The notes under the pieces are model-generated. The model saw nothing but the letters and a program-made list of their open reading frames with translations, had not been told where the DNA came from and did not search any database. Shown in pieces: positions 51,101 through 57,350 of a stretch of 64,000 nucleotides of DNA. A program made the position numbers and the translations under genes. Position 1 is the stretch's first letter; every line of letters starts with the position of its first letter. Source of the stretch: Planococcus citri (Eukaryota; Arthropoda; Insecta; Hemiptera; Pseudococcidae); the NCBI RefSeq assembly GCF_950023065.1, contig NC_088681.1, positions 38,288,836 through 38,352,835 on the forward strand. Direction: 5' to 3'.

Positions 51101-51367
51101 TGAACTCTCATATGGATACCATGTCAGCGACGATAACTTATAATGTATTTGTACGTCATAATTATGTATAGACACGACAGTCTCCCCAAATGAGTTTCAA
51201 AGTCATCAAGATTCTTGATACATTATTAACTTACTTGTTAATGTTTGTCGTGGATCGCGGACACACTTCAGCTACAGAAATATGGACCGTTACTCTCGTA
51301 CCATTATCGACTAATCTCGATAATTCTTCGCCTTTCCACCTGAAGGTGAATACTGCGGCAAATTCTT
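11..51367 (-). CDS. gol: goliath-like transmembrane RING-H2 E3 ubiquitin ligase (partial, seven exons)
   Basis: Seven minus-strand exons (51367-51235, 28401-28284, 14488-14417, 9890-9802, 6512-6416, 3746-3630, 110-11) join in one frame to about 242 residues. Every intron has AG acceptors and GT donors. The order is end of PA domain, transmembrane helix, basic linker, RING-H2 finger, acidic/Ser-Thr tail, which is the architecture of goliath/RNF130/RNF150 ligases. Family knowledge: these are endosomal type I membrane proteins, with a luminal PA domain and a cytosolic RING that recruits an E2 enzyme to ubiquitinate membrane cargo. Introns are 22,833, 13,795, 4,526, 3,289, 2,669 and 3,519 bp from 5' to 3'. 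Missing here are the start codon, signal peptide, most of the PA domain and the C-terminus, because the gene runs off the left edge. The family call is secure. Which insect paralogue it is (goliath or godzilla type) is inferred from the LCIDPWLLENRTCPMCKMDI region and the transmembrane exon. Confidence 0.93.
111..663. other. Intron segment, nothing recognised
   Basis: AT-rich 3' intron of the goliath-like gene. The 76-codon plus-strand frame at 383-613 has no family, no splice context and no repeat partner in the window, so it is treated as chance. Confidence 0.6.
664..1114. mobile_element. Non-autonomous hAT-type element (MITE) with 8-bp target duplication
   Basis: The left end CAGGGCTGTTAGACACGAAA and the right end (reverse complement) CAGGGCTGTTAATACGAAAC share 11 perfect terminal bases and a nearly matching continuation. 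The identical 8-mer TATAAAGC flanks both sides (656-663 and 1115-1122), which is the hAT signature. The 451-bp body encodes nothing. Both ends are packed with GTTTCG/CGTTT units (about 690-800 and 960-1100), the sort of subterminal repeats that hAT transposases bind. The intact duplication suggests a fairly recent insertion. Confidence 0.9.
1480..2110. repeat. Tandem repeat, 215-bp period, about 2.8 copies
   Basis: The block GCAGGAGGCTTC recurs at 1619, 1834 and 2049, exactly 215 bp apart each time. CAGGTA(C/G)CAAAATGC recurs at 1491, 1677 and 1892. The first unit lacks about 29 bp present in the others. Units are roughly 85-90% alike by eye. No coding frame is maintained. Confidence 0.85.
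2755..2960. repeat. Dispersed repeat family B, copy 1
   Basis: A G-tract is followed by ATCGAAAACGGCGACATGGG, then TATCGAATT, GGTTTTCGA, GATTCTGATTCTGAAAA and a CCCAAAATCAAAA block. The same blocks appear in the same order at 26820-27010. It is non-coding. Confidence 0.6.
3630..3746 (-). CDS. gol: goliath-like exon: proximal C-terminal tail
   Basis: The exon is 117 bp, 39 codons in phase 0, with a long polypyrimidine acceptor (TTTTTTCTTTTCAG) and donor GTAAGT. It encodes LTGSQESMLRVEQDDPFSDI followed by FYFSPDSHVSTIVETTIIV. The GF-x-(L/F)TGSQES(I/M)L continuation just after the RING is known from insect goliath proteins. The rest is acidic and Ser/Thr-rich and is probably a disordered cytosolic tail. 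Confidence 0.88.
4540..5720. repeat. Dispersed AT-rich repeat family D, copy 1
   Basis: The block opens with GGGTCATTCCACGTCAATTC and continues as a long non-coding stretch built from motifs such as TTTCCAGTTTTGAAAAAATTG and repeated CAAAATT/GAATTTT words. Related text occurs near 56290 (TCCCAGTTTTGAAAAAATTG) and, inverted, near 45205. It looks like an old transposon-derived repeat. No transposase frame is visible. Confidence 0.45.
6416..6512 (-). CDS. gol: goliath-like exon: C-terminal half of the RING-H2 finger
   Basis: The exon is 97 bp, with acceptor AATTACAG and donor GTAAAT. Its first G completes the Arg codon, followed by HEFHKLCIDPWLLENRTCPM and CKMDILKYFGFE. With the previous exon the ligand pattern is C-x2-C-x14-C-x1-H-x2-H-x2-C-x10-C-x2-C, a complete C3H2C3 RING-H2. 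The Trp of DPWLL is at the usual E2-contact position, so the ligase core looks intact. CPMCK-DILK-(Y/F)GF is diagnostic of the goliath/RNF130/RNF150 group. Confidence 0.96.
7490..7930. repeat. Palindrome-rich segment (GGTAATTACC and CGATTAATCG words)
   Basis: The first half is dense in self-complementary GGTAATTACC/TACCGGTAATTTAC words. The second half (7800-7920) is dense in ATCGATTA, AATCGATTAATAATCG and related palindromes. It ends in CGCGCAACACTA, which in reverse complement (TAGTGTTGCGCG) resembles the terminus of hAT-type MITEs. No matching left terminus was found, so this is at best a degraded or solo end. Confidence 0.4.
7980..8480. repeat. Degenerate 30-33 bp minisatellite reading as a decapeptide repeat
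   Basis: Variants of GGTCAATGACCTTGAGAGGC and AGACAGGCAGAC repeat about every 30 bp. In the frame starting at 7983, the first units read INDLKRSDKN, INDLETLDTR, VNELENSERQ, TDDLRKPY. The same frame then meets stops but continues QVNDLQRADRQ, VSDLKM, VNDLQRPEMQ and ADDLGK to about 8280. This is either an eroded coding repeat or a minisatellite whose period happens to be a multiple of three. No ATG, splice site or known protein family supports a live gene. Confidence 0.65.
8520..8860. repeat. Dispersed repeat family C, copy 1
   Basis: It contains CTCCAGCAGCATTGAAATTA and ATCAACTTCGGCAGCAAAAA, followed by TTCAGAGGTGTGG. The same text occurs at 39268-39330 (ATCAACTTCGGCAGCAGAAA, TTCTGAGGTCTGGG), which marks a shared dispersed family. 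It is non-coding. Confidence 0.5.
9802..9890 (-). CDS. gol: goliath-like exon: N-terminal half of the RING-H2 finger
   Basis: The exon is 89 bp, with acceptor TTGTTGCAG and donor GTGAGT. It encodes IGNELGEIDCCAICIELFKP then ADVVRLLPC plus two bases of an Arg codon. It supplies the first zinc pair (CAIC) and the third zinc Cys (LLPC), separated by 14 residues. The intron falls inside the Arg codon between the third Cys and the first His ligand, so the zinc-binding domain is divided between two exons 3.3 kb apart. Confidence 0.95.
11250..13035. repeat. Foldback repeat family A, copy split by an AT-rich array
   Basis: The left arm (11250-11710) carries AATTCAAAATTGACATTTTT, CCATTCTGGAGCCTCCAGCG and a GGGCAGCTAGAAATCGAG block. 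The right arm (12780-13035) carries the inverted set: ATTAATATTAGTTCCAGGAT, AATTTTGAATTTTCAAAAAG, GCCAAAAATCGAAAATCAAT and GAGCAGCTGAAATTTC. These match the arms of the copies at 17955 and 59504. Between them sits an array of AT-rich units (11870-12680), so this copy is expanded or invaded in its loop. Confidence 0.6.
11870..12680. repeat. AT-rich degenerate tandem array 1
   Basis: The array is built from loose units of about 35-45 bp on the pattern TTTTTGGCAATTT then CAAAAA(A/G)GTGAGA. Examples are TTTTTGGCAATTGAGGGG, TTTTGGCAATTTGGG and AATTTTTGGCAAAAAACAAG. It is the same unit type as the arrays at 22590 and 33090. The short open frames inside are by-products of the periodicity. Confidence 0.6.
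14417..14488 (-). CDS. gol: goliath-like exon: basic juxtamembrane linker
   Basis: The exon is 72 bp, exactly 24 codons in phase 0 at both ends, with acceptor CATTTCAG and donor GTAAGT. It encodes KRLCSAAKKALQKIPTRYIR followed by SDEK. In goliath/RNF150 proteins this basic helix (RLCxAAKKA-KIPT) lies on the cytosolic side between the membrane helix and the RING finger. It is too short to show in a simple ORF search and was recognised from the family motif and the splice sites. Confidence 0.93.
17028..17041. repeat. Homopolymer run of 14 G
   Basis: An uninterrupted run of 14 G. Similar runs occur at 2758-2767, 51481-51490 and 60703-60715 (G), and at 57749-57761 (C). They are striking in such AT-rich sequence. 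Confidence 0.9.
17955..18780. repeat. Foldback repeat family A, fullest copy
   Basis: The arms are about 300 bp and inverted. Left to right on the left arm: ACAAGGGAACCTCTTGAGGT, a GGTCTAAAAC block, CCAAATTTTTGGCTGCCCAA, TTCATTTTTCGATTTTTG, AATTCAAAATTGACTG, CCTAAAACTGATATTAATTC and CCATTCTGGAG. The right arm repeats these in reverse complement, ending GTTTAGACCATCCTCAAGAG. The middle holds a second palindromic region with GAGGTGTCAC and CTCGTTAAACAGGTCGAG. No coding sequence is present. The element class (foldback DNA transposon or accidental inverted duplication that spread) is unknown. Confidence 0.75.
18785..22585. other. Intron segment, nothing recognised
   Basis: AT-rich, with scattered TAGGTAGGTACCTAT-type words (for example 20650). 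Short frames on both strands have no family resemblance and no supporting splice sites. Confidence 0.5.
22590..24290. repeat. AT-rich degenerate tandem array 2 (about 1.7 kb)
   Basis: Dozens of units of roughly 35-45 bp occur on the pattern GCAAAAAAGTGAGACTTTTT then GACAATTTTTG, for example AATTTTGGCAAAAAAGTGAG, TTTTTGGCAAAAAGCGAGAC and GGAATTTTTGGGGG. Several open frames of 60-114 codons on both strands cross it. Their Phe/Lys-only composition (FFxKIxKKxxFF) shows they are read-through of the repeat, not genes. Confidence 0.8.
24291..26819. other. Intron segment, nothing recognised
   Basis: The sequence is less repetitive and slightly richer in GC than its surroundings, especially 24470-25330. 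Three plus-strand frames of 60-80 codons (24812, 25058, 25425) show no domains and no credible splice signals. It could hold regulatory sequence, but nothing specific is visible. Confidence 0.45.
26820..27185. repeat. Dispersed repeat family B, copy 2, with an inverted arm
   Basis: The left part matches 2755-2960 (ATCGAAAAAATGATATGGGT, TATCGAATTGAAGGTTTTCG). Near 27120-27180, TTTTGATTTTTGGGTCAAAC and CCAGAATCAGAATCCGAAT form the reverse complement of the block at 26895-26935. This copy is therefore a foldback structure with imperfect arms. Confidence 0.55.
28284..28401 (-). CDS. gol: goliath-like exon: transmembrane helix
   Basis: The exon is 118 bp, with acceptor TTTTGTTGCAG and donor GTGAGT. 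Its first G completes a Lys codon with the AA of the upstream exon, which gives NINK-TSVLFVSVSFIVL. The hydrophobic run from about V3 to V26 of the exon (VLFVSVSFIVLMVVSLGWII then FYYV) is one membrane helix. It is followed by the basic stop-transfer sequence QKCRYIHAKERLS. The TSVLFVSxSFIVLM motif is highly conserved in insect goliath proteins. The exon ends on a codon boundary. Confidence 0.95.
28402..33085. other. 5' side of the transmembrane exon: AT-rich intron DNA
   Basis: 28860-29640 is a loose run of CATCAATTTTTTCAATTTTT-type words, similar in texture to the AT-rich arrays but without a clear unit. 29640-30620 is A/T-tract rich. 30620-33085 shows nothing recognisable. No gene is supported. 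Confidence 0.5.
33090..34340. repeat. AT-rich degenerate tandem array 3
   Basis: The same unit type as arrays 1 and 2 (TTTTTGGCAAAAA, GCGAGATTTTTT, AATTTTTGACAATTTT), here about 1.25 kb. The array ends about 100 bp before the TA-flanked MITE at 34441. Confidence 0.75.
34441..34704. mobile_element. TA-flanked MITE with ~71-bp terminal inverted repeats
   Basis: The arms 34441-34511 and 34634-34704 are inverted copies differing at about three positions. Both begin TGTGTACTTCTACGTCAAAA and run on through GGGCCCATTCGGTCGGTG. Weaker complementarity continues inward to about 34531. TA dinucleotides flank both ends (34439-34440 and 34705-34706), as for Tc1/mariner-type insertions. The ~120-bp spacer has no coding capacity. 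High arm identity implies recent movement or strong hairpin-maintained similarity. It lies just past the end of an AT-rich array. Confidence 0.85.
34707..38765. other. Intron segment, nothing recognised
   Basis: Mixed AT-rich sequence with several TACTCGTA and TAGGTAGGTAGG words (37676-37690). Frames of 60-95 codons near 37720-38180 overlap on opposite strands and have no family match. An acceptor-preceded 48-codon frame at 35153-35300 is discussed under rejected items. Confidence 0.5.
38766..39330. repeat. Dispersed repeat family C, tandem pair
   Basis: CTTCTGGAGCAATTTGAAAT at 38791 recurs as CTTCGGGAGCGATTTGAAAT at 39052, a 261-bp step. Each is followed by TGCTGG(A)G and (G/C)ACAACTTTTGCT then AAGATGGGCC or CAGATCGATCC. 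The tail at 39268-39330 matches the copy at 8765-8810. It is non-coding. Confidence 0.6.
39331..42044. other. Intron segment, nothing recognised
   Basis: AT-rich. 41090-41760 is almost pure A/T tracts, and the 123-codon minus-strand frame there is Phe/Ser/Leu-rich read-through. The AATAAA at minus 41956-41951 could serve the candidate terminal exon at 42045-42144. Confidence 0.5.
42045..42144 (-). CDS. Candidate alternative 3'-terminal exon inside the 22.8-kb intron
   Basis: A very strong acceptor (TTGTCCTTTTTGTTGCAG) precedes a frame of 32 codons ending in TGA: AGNRTLGDVLYNRMWTYINE then TINDKLFHPVSS. The exon's first G fits the AA left over by the PA-end exon at 51235. Spliced there, it would end the protein before the membrane helix and RING, giving a soluble luminal product. 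An AATAAA lies on the minus strand about 90 bases past the stop (plus-strand coordinates 41951-41956), followed by a GT-rich stretch. No homologue is recognised. A frame of this length can arise by chance, and phase matches one time in three, so this stays tentative. It could instead be the last exon of an unrelated nested gene. Confidence 0.27.
42145..44859. other. Intron segment, nothing recognised
   Basis: AT-rich upstream flank of the candidate terminal exon. 43400-44420 is more balanced in composition and has two 65-69-codon plus-strand frames without domains. No splice-supported exon was found. Confidence 0.45.
44860..45460. repeat. Dispersed repeat family D, foldback copy
   Basis: The left side has CCGAAATTTGATTCAGAGCC, TTTCAACCTCCCAAG, GATTGGTGGAAATTTCGAGC and GAAGCCTCCAG. 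The right side (45265-45330) has the reverse order and complement (GGAGGTCAAAAATAGGCTTC, GAATCAAATTTCAAC). The GATTGGTGGA(A/G)ATTTCGA block also occurs at 48437. Confidence 0.55.
45461..51234. other. Intron sequence just 3' of the PA exon
   Basis: Outside the repeat copy at 48280-48700 nothing is recognised. 46880-48130 is richer in GC. It carries overlapping frames on both strands (108 codons minus at 47552, 82 plus at 47684), which read as antisense shadows without domains. Confidence 0.45.
48280..48700. repeat. Dispersed repeat family D, related copy
   Basis: TTGATTGGTGGAGATTTCGA and TTTTTGAAGCCTCCATCTGG align with the block near 45025-45070. Fragmentary similarity continues to about 48650. 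It is non-coding. Confidence 0.5.
51235..51367 (-). CDS. gol: goliath-like exon: C-terminal part of the PA domain
   Basis: The exon is 133 bp, with acceptor TTTTTCAG and donor GTAAGT. It starts with the last two bases of a codon and ends with two bases (AA) that the next exon completes. It encodes 43 whole codons beginning EFAAVFTFRWKGEELSRLVD and ending in STTNIN. The FTFRWKGEELSRLVDNG block matches the last strand and helix of the PA domain in goliath proteins. NGT and the junction NKT are N-glycosylation sequons, as expected for the luminal side. The preceding exon must end one base into a codon, and no convincing candidate was found in the window. Confidence 0.9.
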
Positions 51368-54300
51368 CTGAAAAATAAAAAAAATCACAGTTTTAGAATA
51401 AATATGCCCTATGTAACCTATATATAAGACTATACATTTACTTAATTTTATGAAATATGTCATTATTCCAAGCATTTTAGGGGGGGGGGGCACAAAATGT
51501 TTATACGAAAAATATTAAAATCAGTTAAATAATTAACGATAATAATTCTCGAAATATCATTTATTACATCCTGTCGTATTTCGAAGGTTAAACCGAACCA
51601 TACTTGTTTTCCGGATTCATTTTTCTTAAAAATAAAAATTTCTTCCGCAAAATTGACATACATGCCTCTTCAACCAAAAAAACAACTTTTGAAAGAAATC
51701 TAAGTCATACACTCACCTGCCTCTTCACTGATTTCTTCAAATTATAAATCGAATGCCAAATCAAGTTTTGAGAAATATTTATACAGAAAAAAAATCGCTG
51801 GATGCAATTTCTTCAACCAGCTAAATTGCCAATATTCTTTCCATTCTAGACATAACAGTAGACTAACGTTTAACTATCACCCAGAGGGCTTGATGGCCTC
51901 CACCTCGCTCACATGGTCATTGATCATATTTTCTAAGAATTAGATAGGTATCGATATCACTAAAAATGCTGCTATTTTAATTAACGAATAATGTAACGAG
52001 TACTCAAGAGGGAATGGGGACAAAGTGCCAAACTAAAATAAGATTTATAACGTACTTCAATCTCTCCGGGGGGAGGGGGAACTACTTCAAAAACCACGGA
52101 AAATGAGTGATGAAGATATTCAACACCATCCCCCTAAATAAGTGATTTATTTTTGATTTTTTTTAGAGGGAGGGGAGGAGATCGTGAAATTCAAACCAGA
52201 AAAGGAAACTTTCATATTGATTAGAACTCGTTTTATGAAAATCAAACTTCCAAAAAAAATTGTGTAAGTATCAAAATTTTTTTTTATCTCAAAAATCACA
52301 TTAATTTTAATTTTCAGAATTTATATTTGGTTTTTTGTTTAAATTGTAATACGTAAAGTCAGAAAATTTCTCAATTCCTCCACATAAAGTTCAATTTTTG
52401 AGGTCATTGCCCTCTGGTATACCATGTGTTAGCACCTATTGAAAAATGAAAATTTTAATCGGAACTAAATTACGAGTGCAATAATCTCAAGCTTCTTCAG
52501 TAATATTTTCCCCTTCATTTTTCGTTTTAAAAATACCTAAAAATCATAATTCGTCGTCCCCCTTGAAAAATCTTGGCTACATCACCCAATTACTACTTTA
52601 CATACCTAGGTGGATTTTTTCAGTGTCTAACTCTCGCTGCTTAAAACATAGTCATTTCAAAAAAATCCACTCATTATCATTCTTGTAGTTGATGAAGAGT
52701 TGCAGGGCGGGGGGGAGGGATTTTTCGAAATCTAAATTTGGCCAGACCACGAAAACCTTGTTTCGAATGATTTCAAAACAGTGTGGTAAAAATTCAATCC
52801 CTCAAGTACTTAGCTCTCCCCTCCTCCCCCCAGCAGAACCTCAATTTCAAAATCAATTATGACTCAAAATTAAGTACATACAAGGCCTTAATGCGCTGTT
52901 TTGATTTTAAAAAGTTTTTTTTTCAATTCATTTTTAAGTGGGGTAATCATTTGTCAGACAAGGGGAGGAGGATTTCGTAAAAAATAAAATATAGCGCTCG
53001 AAAAAAAAATTAAGGGGAAGGTTTTACTGAAGAAGACTTCGATTCAACATGAAAAAATTAATTCCCAAAAATTTGAAAAAAAAAATCATCGTTTTTATTG
53101 GAAATTCCAGGATAAAACTTGAGACTTCCATGGACTTCATGATTGGTACAGGACTTTCCAAGTTTATACATCGTATCTATTAAATAAATACACGAGACAT
53201 CGTAAAATCCAACAACACACTCACTCCTGGATGATCCAATTTTTAAAAGGGTCAATTTGACTATTTGAAAGTTCATTCTGTACCAATAAAGATTTTCGAA
53301 AGCACACTTTATTTAAATTTTTCAAAACCAATATCATGTGAGTTTTAGATGATCAAGATAAAGAAGATGAGTATCTAAGATACAAGAGATAAACATCGAG
53401 TGAAGAAAATTAAATTTCAAATGGTATAAAATAAATAAGCATTAAAGTCGTATTTGAGTAAGAGCATATATTTCCATTATATTCTATCGACGTAATATAT
53501 CTTCTGTCCCTTCTTCCCTCCGCCAAAATTGATCTTGATTTAAAAAATAGTAATTTAGATGGCAGTATGATAATGAACTTGAAATCATCTCTCGATTTTT
53601 ATCAATCGATTTTAGGCACATGTTAAAAATTAACCACGATCAACCATTATAGTATAGCAATGAAAATTAGTACACCTCCGAAGGGAGTAGAGAAAGGTAC
53701 TCGCTACTCAATAAGGAAGAATTACACAATCTGATTTGAAAAAATGAAATCGTGAGTTATAAATCGATTTATAAATATTTTAATACGCGTATGATTTCAG
53801 TTCCGGTAGTACCATATTTTCTCGAAACACAGCCTATATTTTGAAATACACATCGGTATTATCACGATTTACTGGCTGTAACCCGAAATTAGATTTTTTT
53901 AATTACGAGGTTGAAGACCGCCGATCAAACCGAATATGCTGAAATTGAATATGACGTATTTGGAAATCCCGCGAAGATTAAAGTGGTTGGTAATTTTTCC
54001 AACTGAGTTCATTTTTATAATAAATAATTCAACAAAATTACCGAACAAGTTTATATTATAAAATTACGGTTGTCAGAACGAGAGGGGAAAAAAAGCGATC
54101 TCTGAGATTCTTCTTGAAAACAAGGTGTATTGTTACAGAGGATGAGATGAGACCTCAATACAAATGAATTTTTCATCGAGATAACCGCGTCGGGCGAGTA
54201 ATATTGCATACTTTGTTTTCAACTTTTTTAATTAAAATAAAAAATAATCATAAAAAAAGGCTTCGCGACACGAATATTTTCAACTATTGTACCGGTGTGC

Positions 54301-56149
54301 TCTGTACAGAGACAGACGCCAAACAAGGGCGAATTTAATTTTCTTTTTTGCGTGCCTGCGTCGAAATTAAAGCAATTTTTTAATTATTTTCGGCGTTGTT
54401 GTTTTTGTTTAGTTTAGTAAAGGTATACGATGTTTACTACACACGTACATAGGTACGTATAAAAATTACGCGAGTTCCTTAATATACTCATAATTTTTGG
54501 AAGACAATGTACGATAGACGGTAATTAAAACGTAGGTAAGTAATCGATTTTCTTTAGAATTTTTTCCAATCTCGTAACATAAACTAGGGTAAGTATATAA
54601 CACAGACAGTTGAATTGCGAAAAAAATGTATAATATAAATAATAAAATTATTAATATTTACGATTCTGCTAGGAAAGGTAAGGTAAATTTTCCATTCAGA
54701 TGCTCATCAAGGTACCGCCCTTTTATTGCGCACATTTTAATGGCAACCAGGACTACGAGTAGGTTCGCAATTCCAATTAAATGCGCCACGATAATCCGTT
54801 ATAAACAAAAAAGTCGCAACGGTAAAGAGTCGAAACACATCTAAGAATAGGTCAGATTACAAAATCGCGTATTTAGAAAAGTAGTCGGCAAGTTGCACCG
54901 AAAATATTACCAACGTTCTACTTCGGTTTACGCTCATGTTATTACATACTACACACGTAATTAATTACTATATTTAAAACCACTTTAATGAGCGTTGAAT
55001 TAAGACGCGTGCATTTAGGAGTAAAAAAAAAATATAAAATAAAAATAAAAAAAATACCACCCGGAGCCATTTTGCCTCCTATACTGGTTTTCTTCGCTTC
55101 TCTTTTCATTATAATATGAAACATTGTGCTGTGCATTAATGTGCATGCGGCTTAATGTGGGAAAAAATTACATCTCTCTCCTGCCGAGTACTCGACTATA
55201 TGTTTTTTTACTACTCGTACAACGTTTATTGCTCCAAACTTTCGGTAGTTAATAATGCAAATGGGTAAACTTCTCCGATGACATCGTTAATAAATTTTGA
55301 TAAACGAATCGAGGAGTAAATTGGCGTCACCAGCGACAAGACGACCCCACCAACAAACTGAGTGGTAATTTTCAGTCTTGTTCGTCTATAAAATCAAGCT
55401 TCAGCATTTTTTAGAAGCTTTTAAATTGTAGCGATAAGTTTTTGGATTGGAAACTAGATCAATTCGTCTACACAGAGTTGTAGATACATAGAGTTCAATT
55501 GAATCAAGAGTAAAAAAAAATCCATACATGGTATCGATATCACATCGATTAAGCATAAATTTTCTTTACGCGGTCAACATAATCCATCAACAACTTGTCA
55601 TTGTATCGCGAGTCTTTTGCAACGACTGGTATTTGCGCTTATGAAGGTGCTAGCAGTAATTACTATATCTTAGATTGCGGTTACAAAAACCACTGGTTTT
55701 AGTTGTAGTAATTGACTCGAGATGTTGGTATGTATACAACGTACAAGTACAACTTCGCAAACGACAACTTATTCAAGTTCAATAGTTTCCATACATTGTA
55801 AGTAGAGTAGGAGTTGGTGCGACCCTCATTTATGCTCGATGGAAAATTTTCAACATGGATTAGCTTTTGAGCTGAGTGTCAGATAAATCAATGTTCCTAA
55901 AAGGTTCGGAGAAAAATTCAATAAAAGATCATCTGGTAGCCTGGTATGATGACATGATGTTGAAATATCCCCAAAAATTCAAAAAATTGAAAACATCAAA
56001 AACCTCTCAAAATTTAAGAAAAATAGGTCTCTTACTTATAGATTAAAGCTTACGCAATTTTCAGGTTGTGATCATTAAACATTTGAGAAATGAAAAAAAA
56101 AAAACAAAACAAAACAGAAAACCACATTTACAAGCAGTGGTATTTTAAC
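51368..56149. other. Upstream of the PA exon, nothing recognised
   Basis: This should be the next goliath-like intron. A strong donor at 51717-51712 (CAG|GTGAGTG) ends a phase-0 open stretch that does not fit the phase needed upstream of the PA exon. No PA-domain motif (an ALIxxGxCxFxxK-like block) was found on the minus strand. Confidence 0.45.
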
Positions 56150-56540
56150 TGGCAACAATTTCTTGACTCGAACAGAGAAAAATTGAAACAGCATTAAAAA
56201 ATACTTCAGTAAATCGACTTCAAGGCCCCAGATTTAATTTTTCCATTTTTGGAAAATTTTTGAAAATTGAACTTAATCTAGAATAAATTATATTTGGATT
56301 TCCCAGTTTTGAAAAAATTGCCATAAAAAATATCAGAATTCAATCCGGCCCCCATGAACTCAGATGTACAATTTTTGTGATCTTTCTGATAAATTAAGCT
56401 TTCAAAATTCATTTTGATACTCTGGAACTGAAAAATTCAAAAATCTACTAATTTATTTTTGAGGTAAAAAATAAACCATAAACAAAATTTCAGCTTATCA
56501 CGTTGACCTGTTTTGTGAACAAGTAATTTTTTAATGGGAA
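56150..56540. repeat. Dispersed repeat family D fragment beside foldback copy
   Basis: TTTCCCAGTTTTGAAAAAAT and following text resemble 4935-4975. The fragment directly precedes the family A foldback copy at 56550, so the two may be nested or co-inserted. Confidence 0.4.
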
Positions 56541-56549
56541 CAAGTTCTA

Positions 56550-57350
56550 ACAAGGGAACCTCTTGAGGTGTCACACTCCGATTTGAACGGGACCGCGATT
56601 TTTGGAAACAGCATTGTCTAAAACCCCTAAAACCAAATTTTCAGCTGCCCAAGTTCATTTTTCGATTTTTGGCGAATTTTTGAAAATTTAAAATTGACTG
56701 TTTTTGTCGATTTATGTTTTTTTTTTTAAATACGTACTTGATCAATAAAAATGGTCAAAATAAGTTCCAAAACTAATATTAATTACCCAAATCCAAATTT
56801 CACCATTTCCAGCCAAATTCAAAATTCTGGAGAAATTGAAAAGCGCGCTGGAGGCTCCAGAATGGCAGGTAATTGTGAAATTTGGATTTGGGGGGTTAGT
56901 TTTGGACAATAAAGTACAGCGATTCGCGTAAATTTCAAAAATTTCCACACAAACGGCAAACTTTTGAATTTTTGGATTTTTTAATTTTGAAAAAAGCTAC
57001 CTAGTCAAAAAACTACTTTTGAGGTGTCACTCCCAAAATCGGCTCAAATGTAGATAAACTCGTTAAACAGGTCGAGTATAATACACAACTCGATTTTTAG
57101 TTGCCCAACTGCATATTCACGCCTTCTGGAGAAAATTCAAAACTCTGGAGAAATTGAAAAATCGCGCTGGAGGCTCCAGAATAGCTGGAAATGGTGAAAT
57201 TTGGATTTGGGTAATTAATATTAGTTTTGGGGCTTATTTTGACCATTTTTACTGATCAAGTAGGTACTTTTTAAAAAAAAGCATACTTAAATCGCCAAAA
57301 ACAGTCAATTTTGAATTTTCAAAAATTCGCCAAAAATCGAAAAATAAACT
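56550..57350. repeat. Foldback repeat family A, copy lacking its outer right end
   Basis: The left arm opens ACAAGGGAACCTCTTGAGGT, identical to the copy at 17955, and follows the same order of blocks. The right arm matches as far as the CGCCAAAAATCGAAAAATAA block and then breaks off, without the GGGCAGCTG...CCTCAAGAGG terminus. It is truncated but otherwise well preserved. Confidence 0.75.

Noticed and set aside
51712..51850. An open stretch ending at a strong donor (CAG|GTGAGTG) as the missing PA-domain exon
   Set aside because: It ends in phase 0, whereas the exon at 51367 needs one base from upstream, and its translation (LIWHSIYNLKKSVKRQ) has no PA-domain resemblance.
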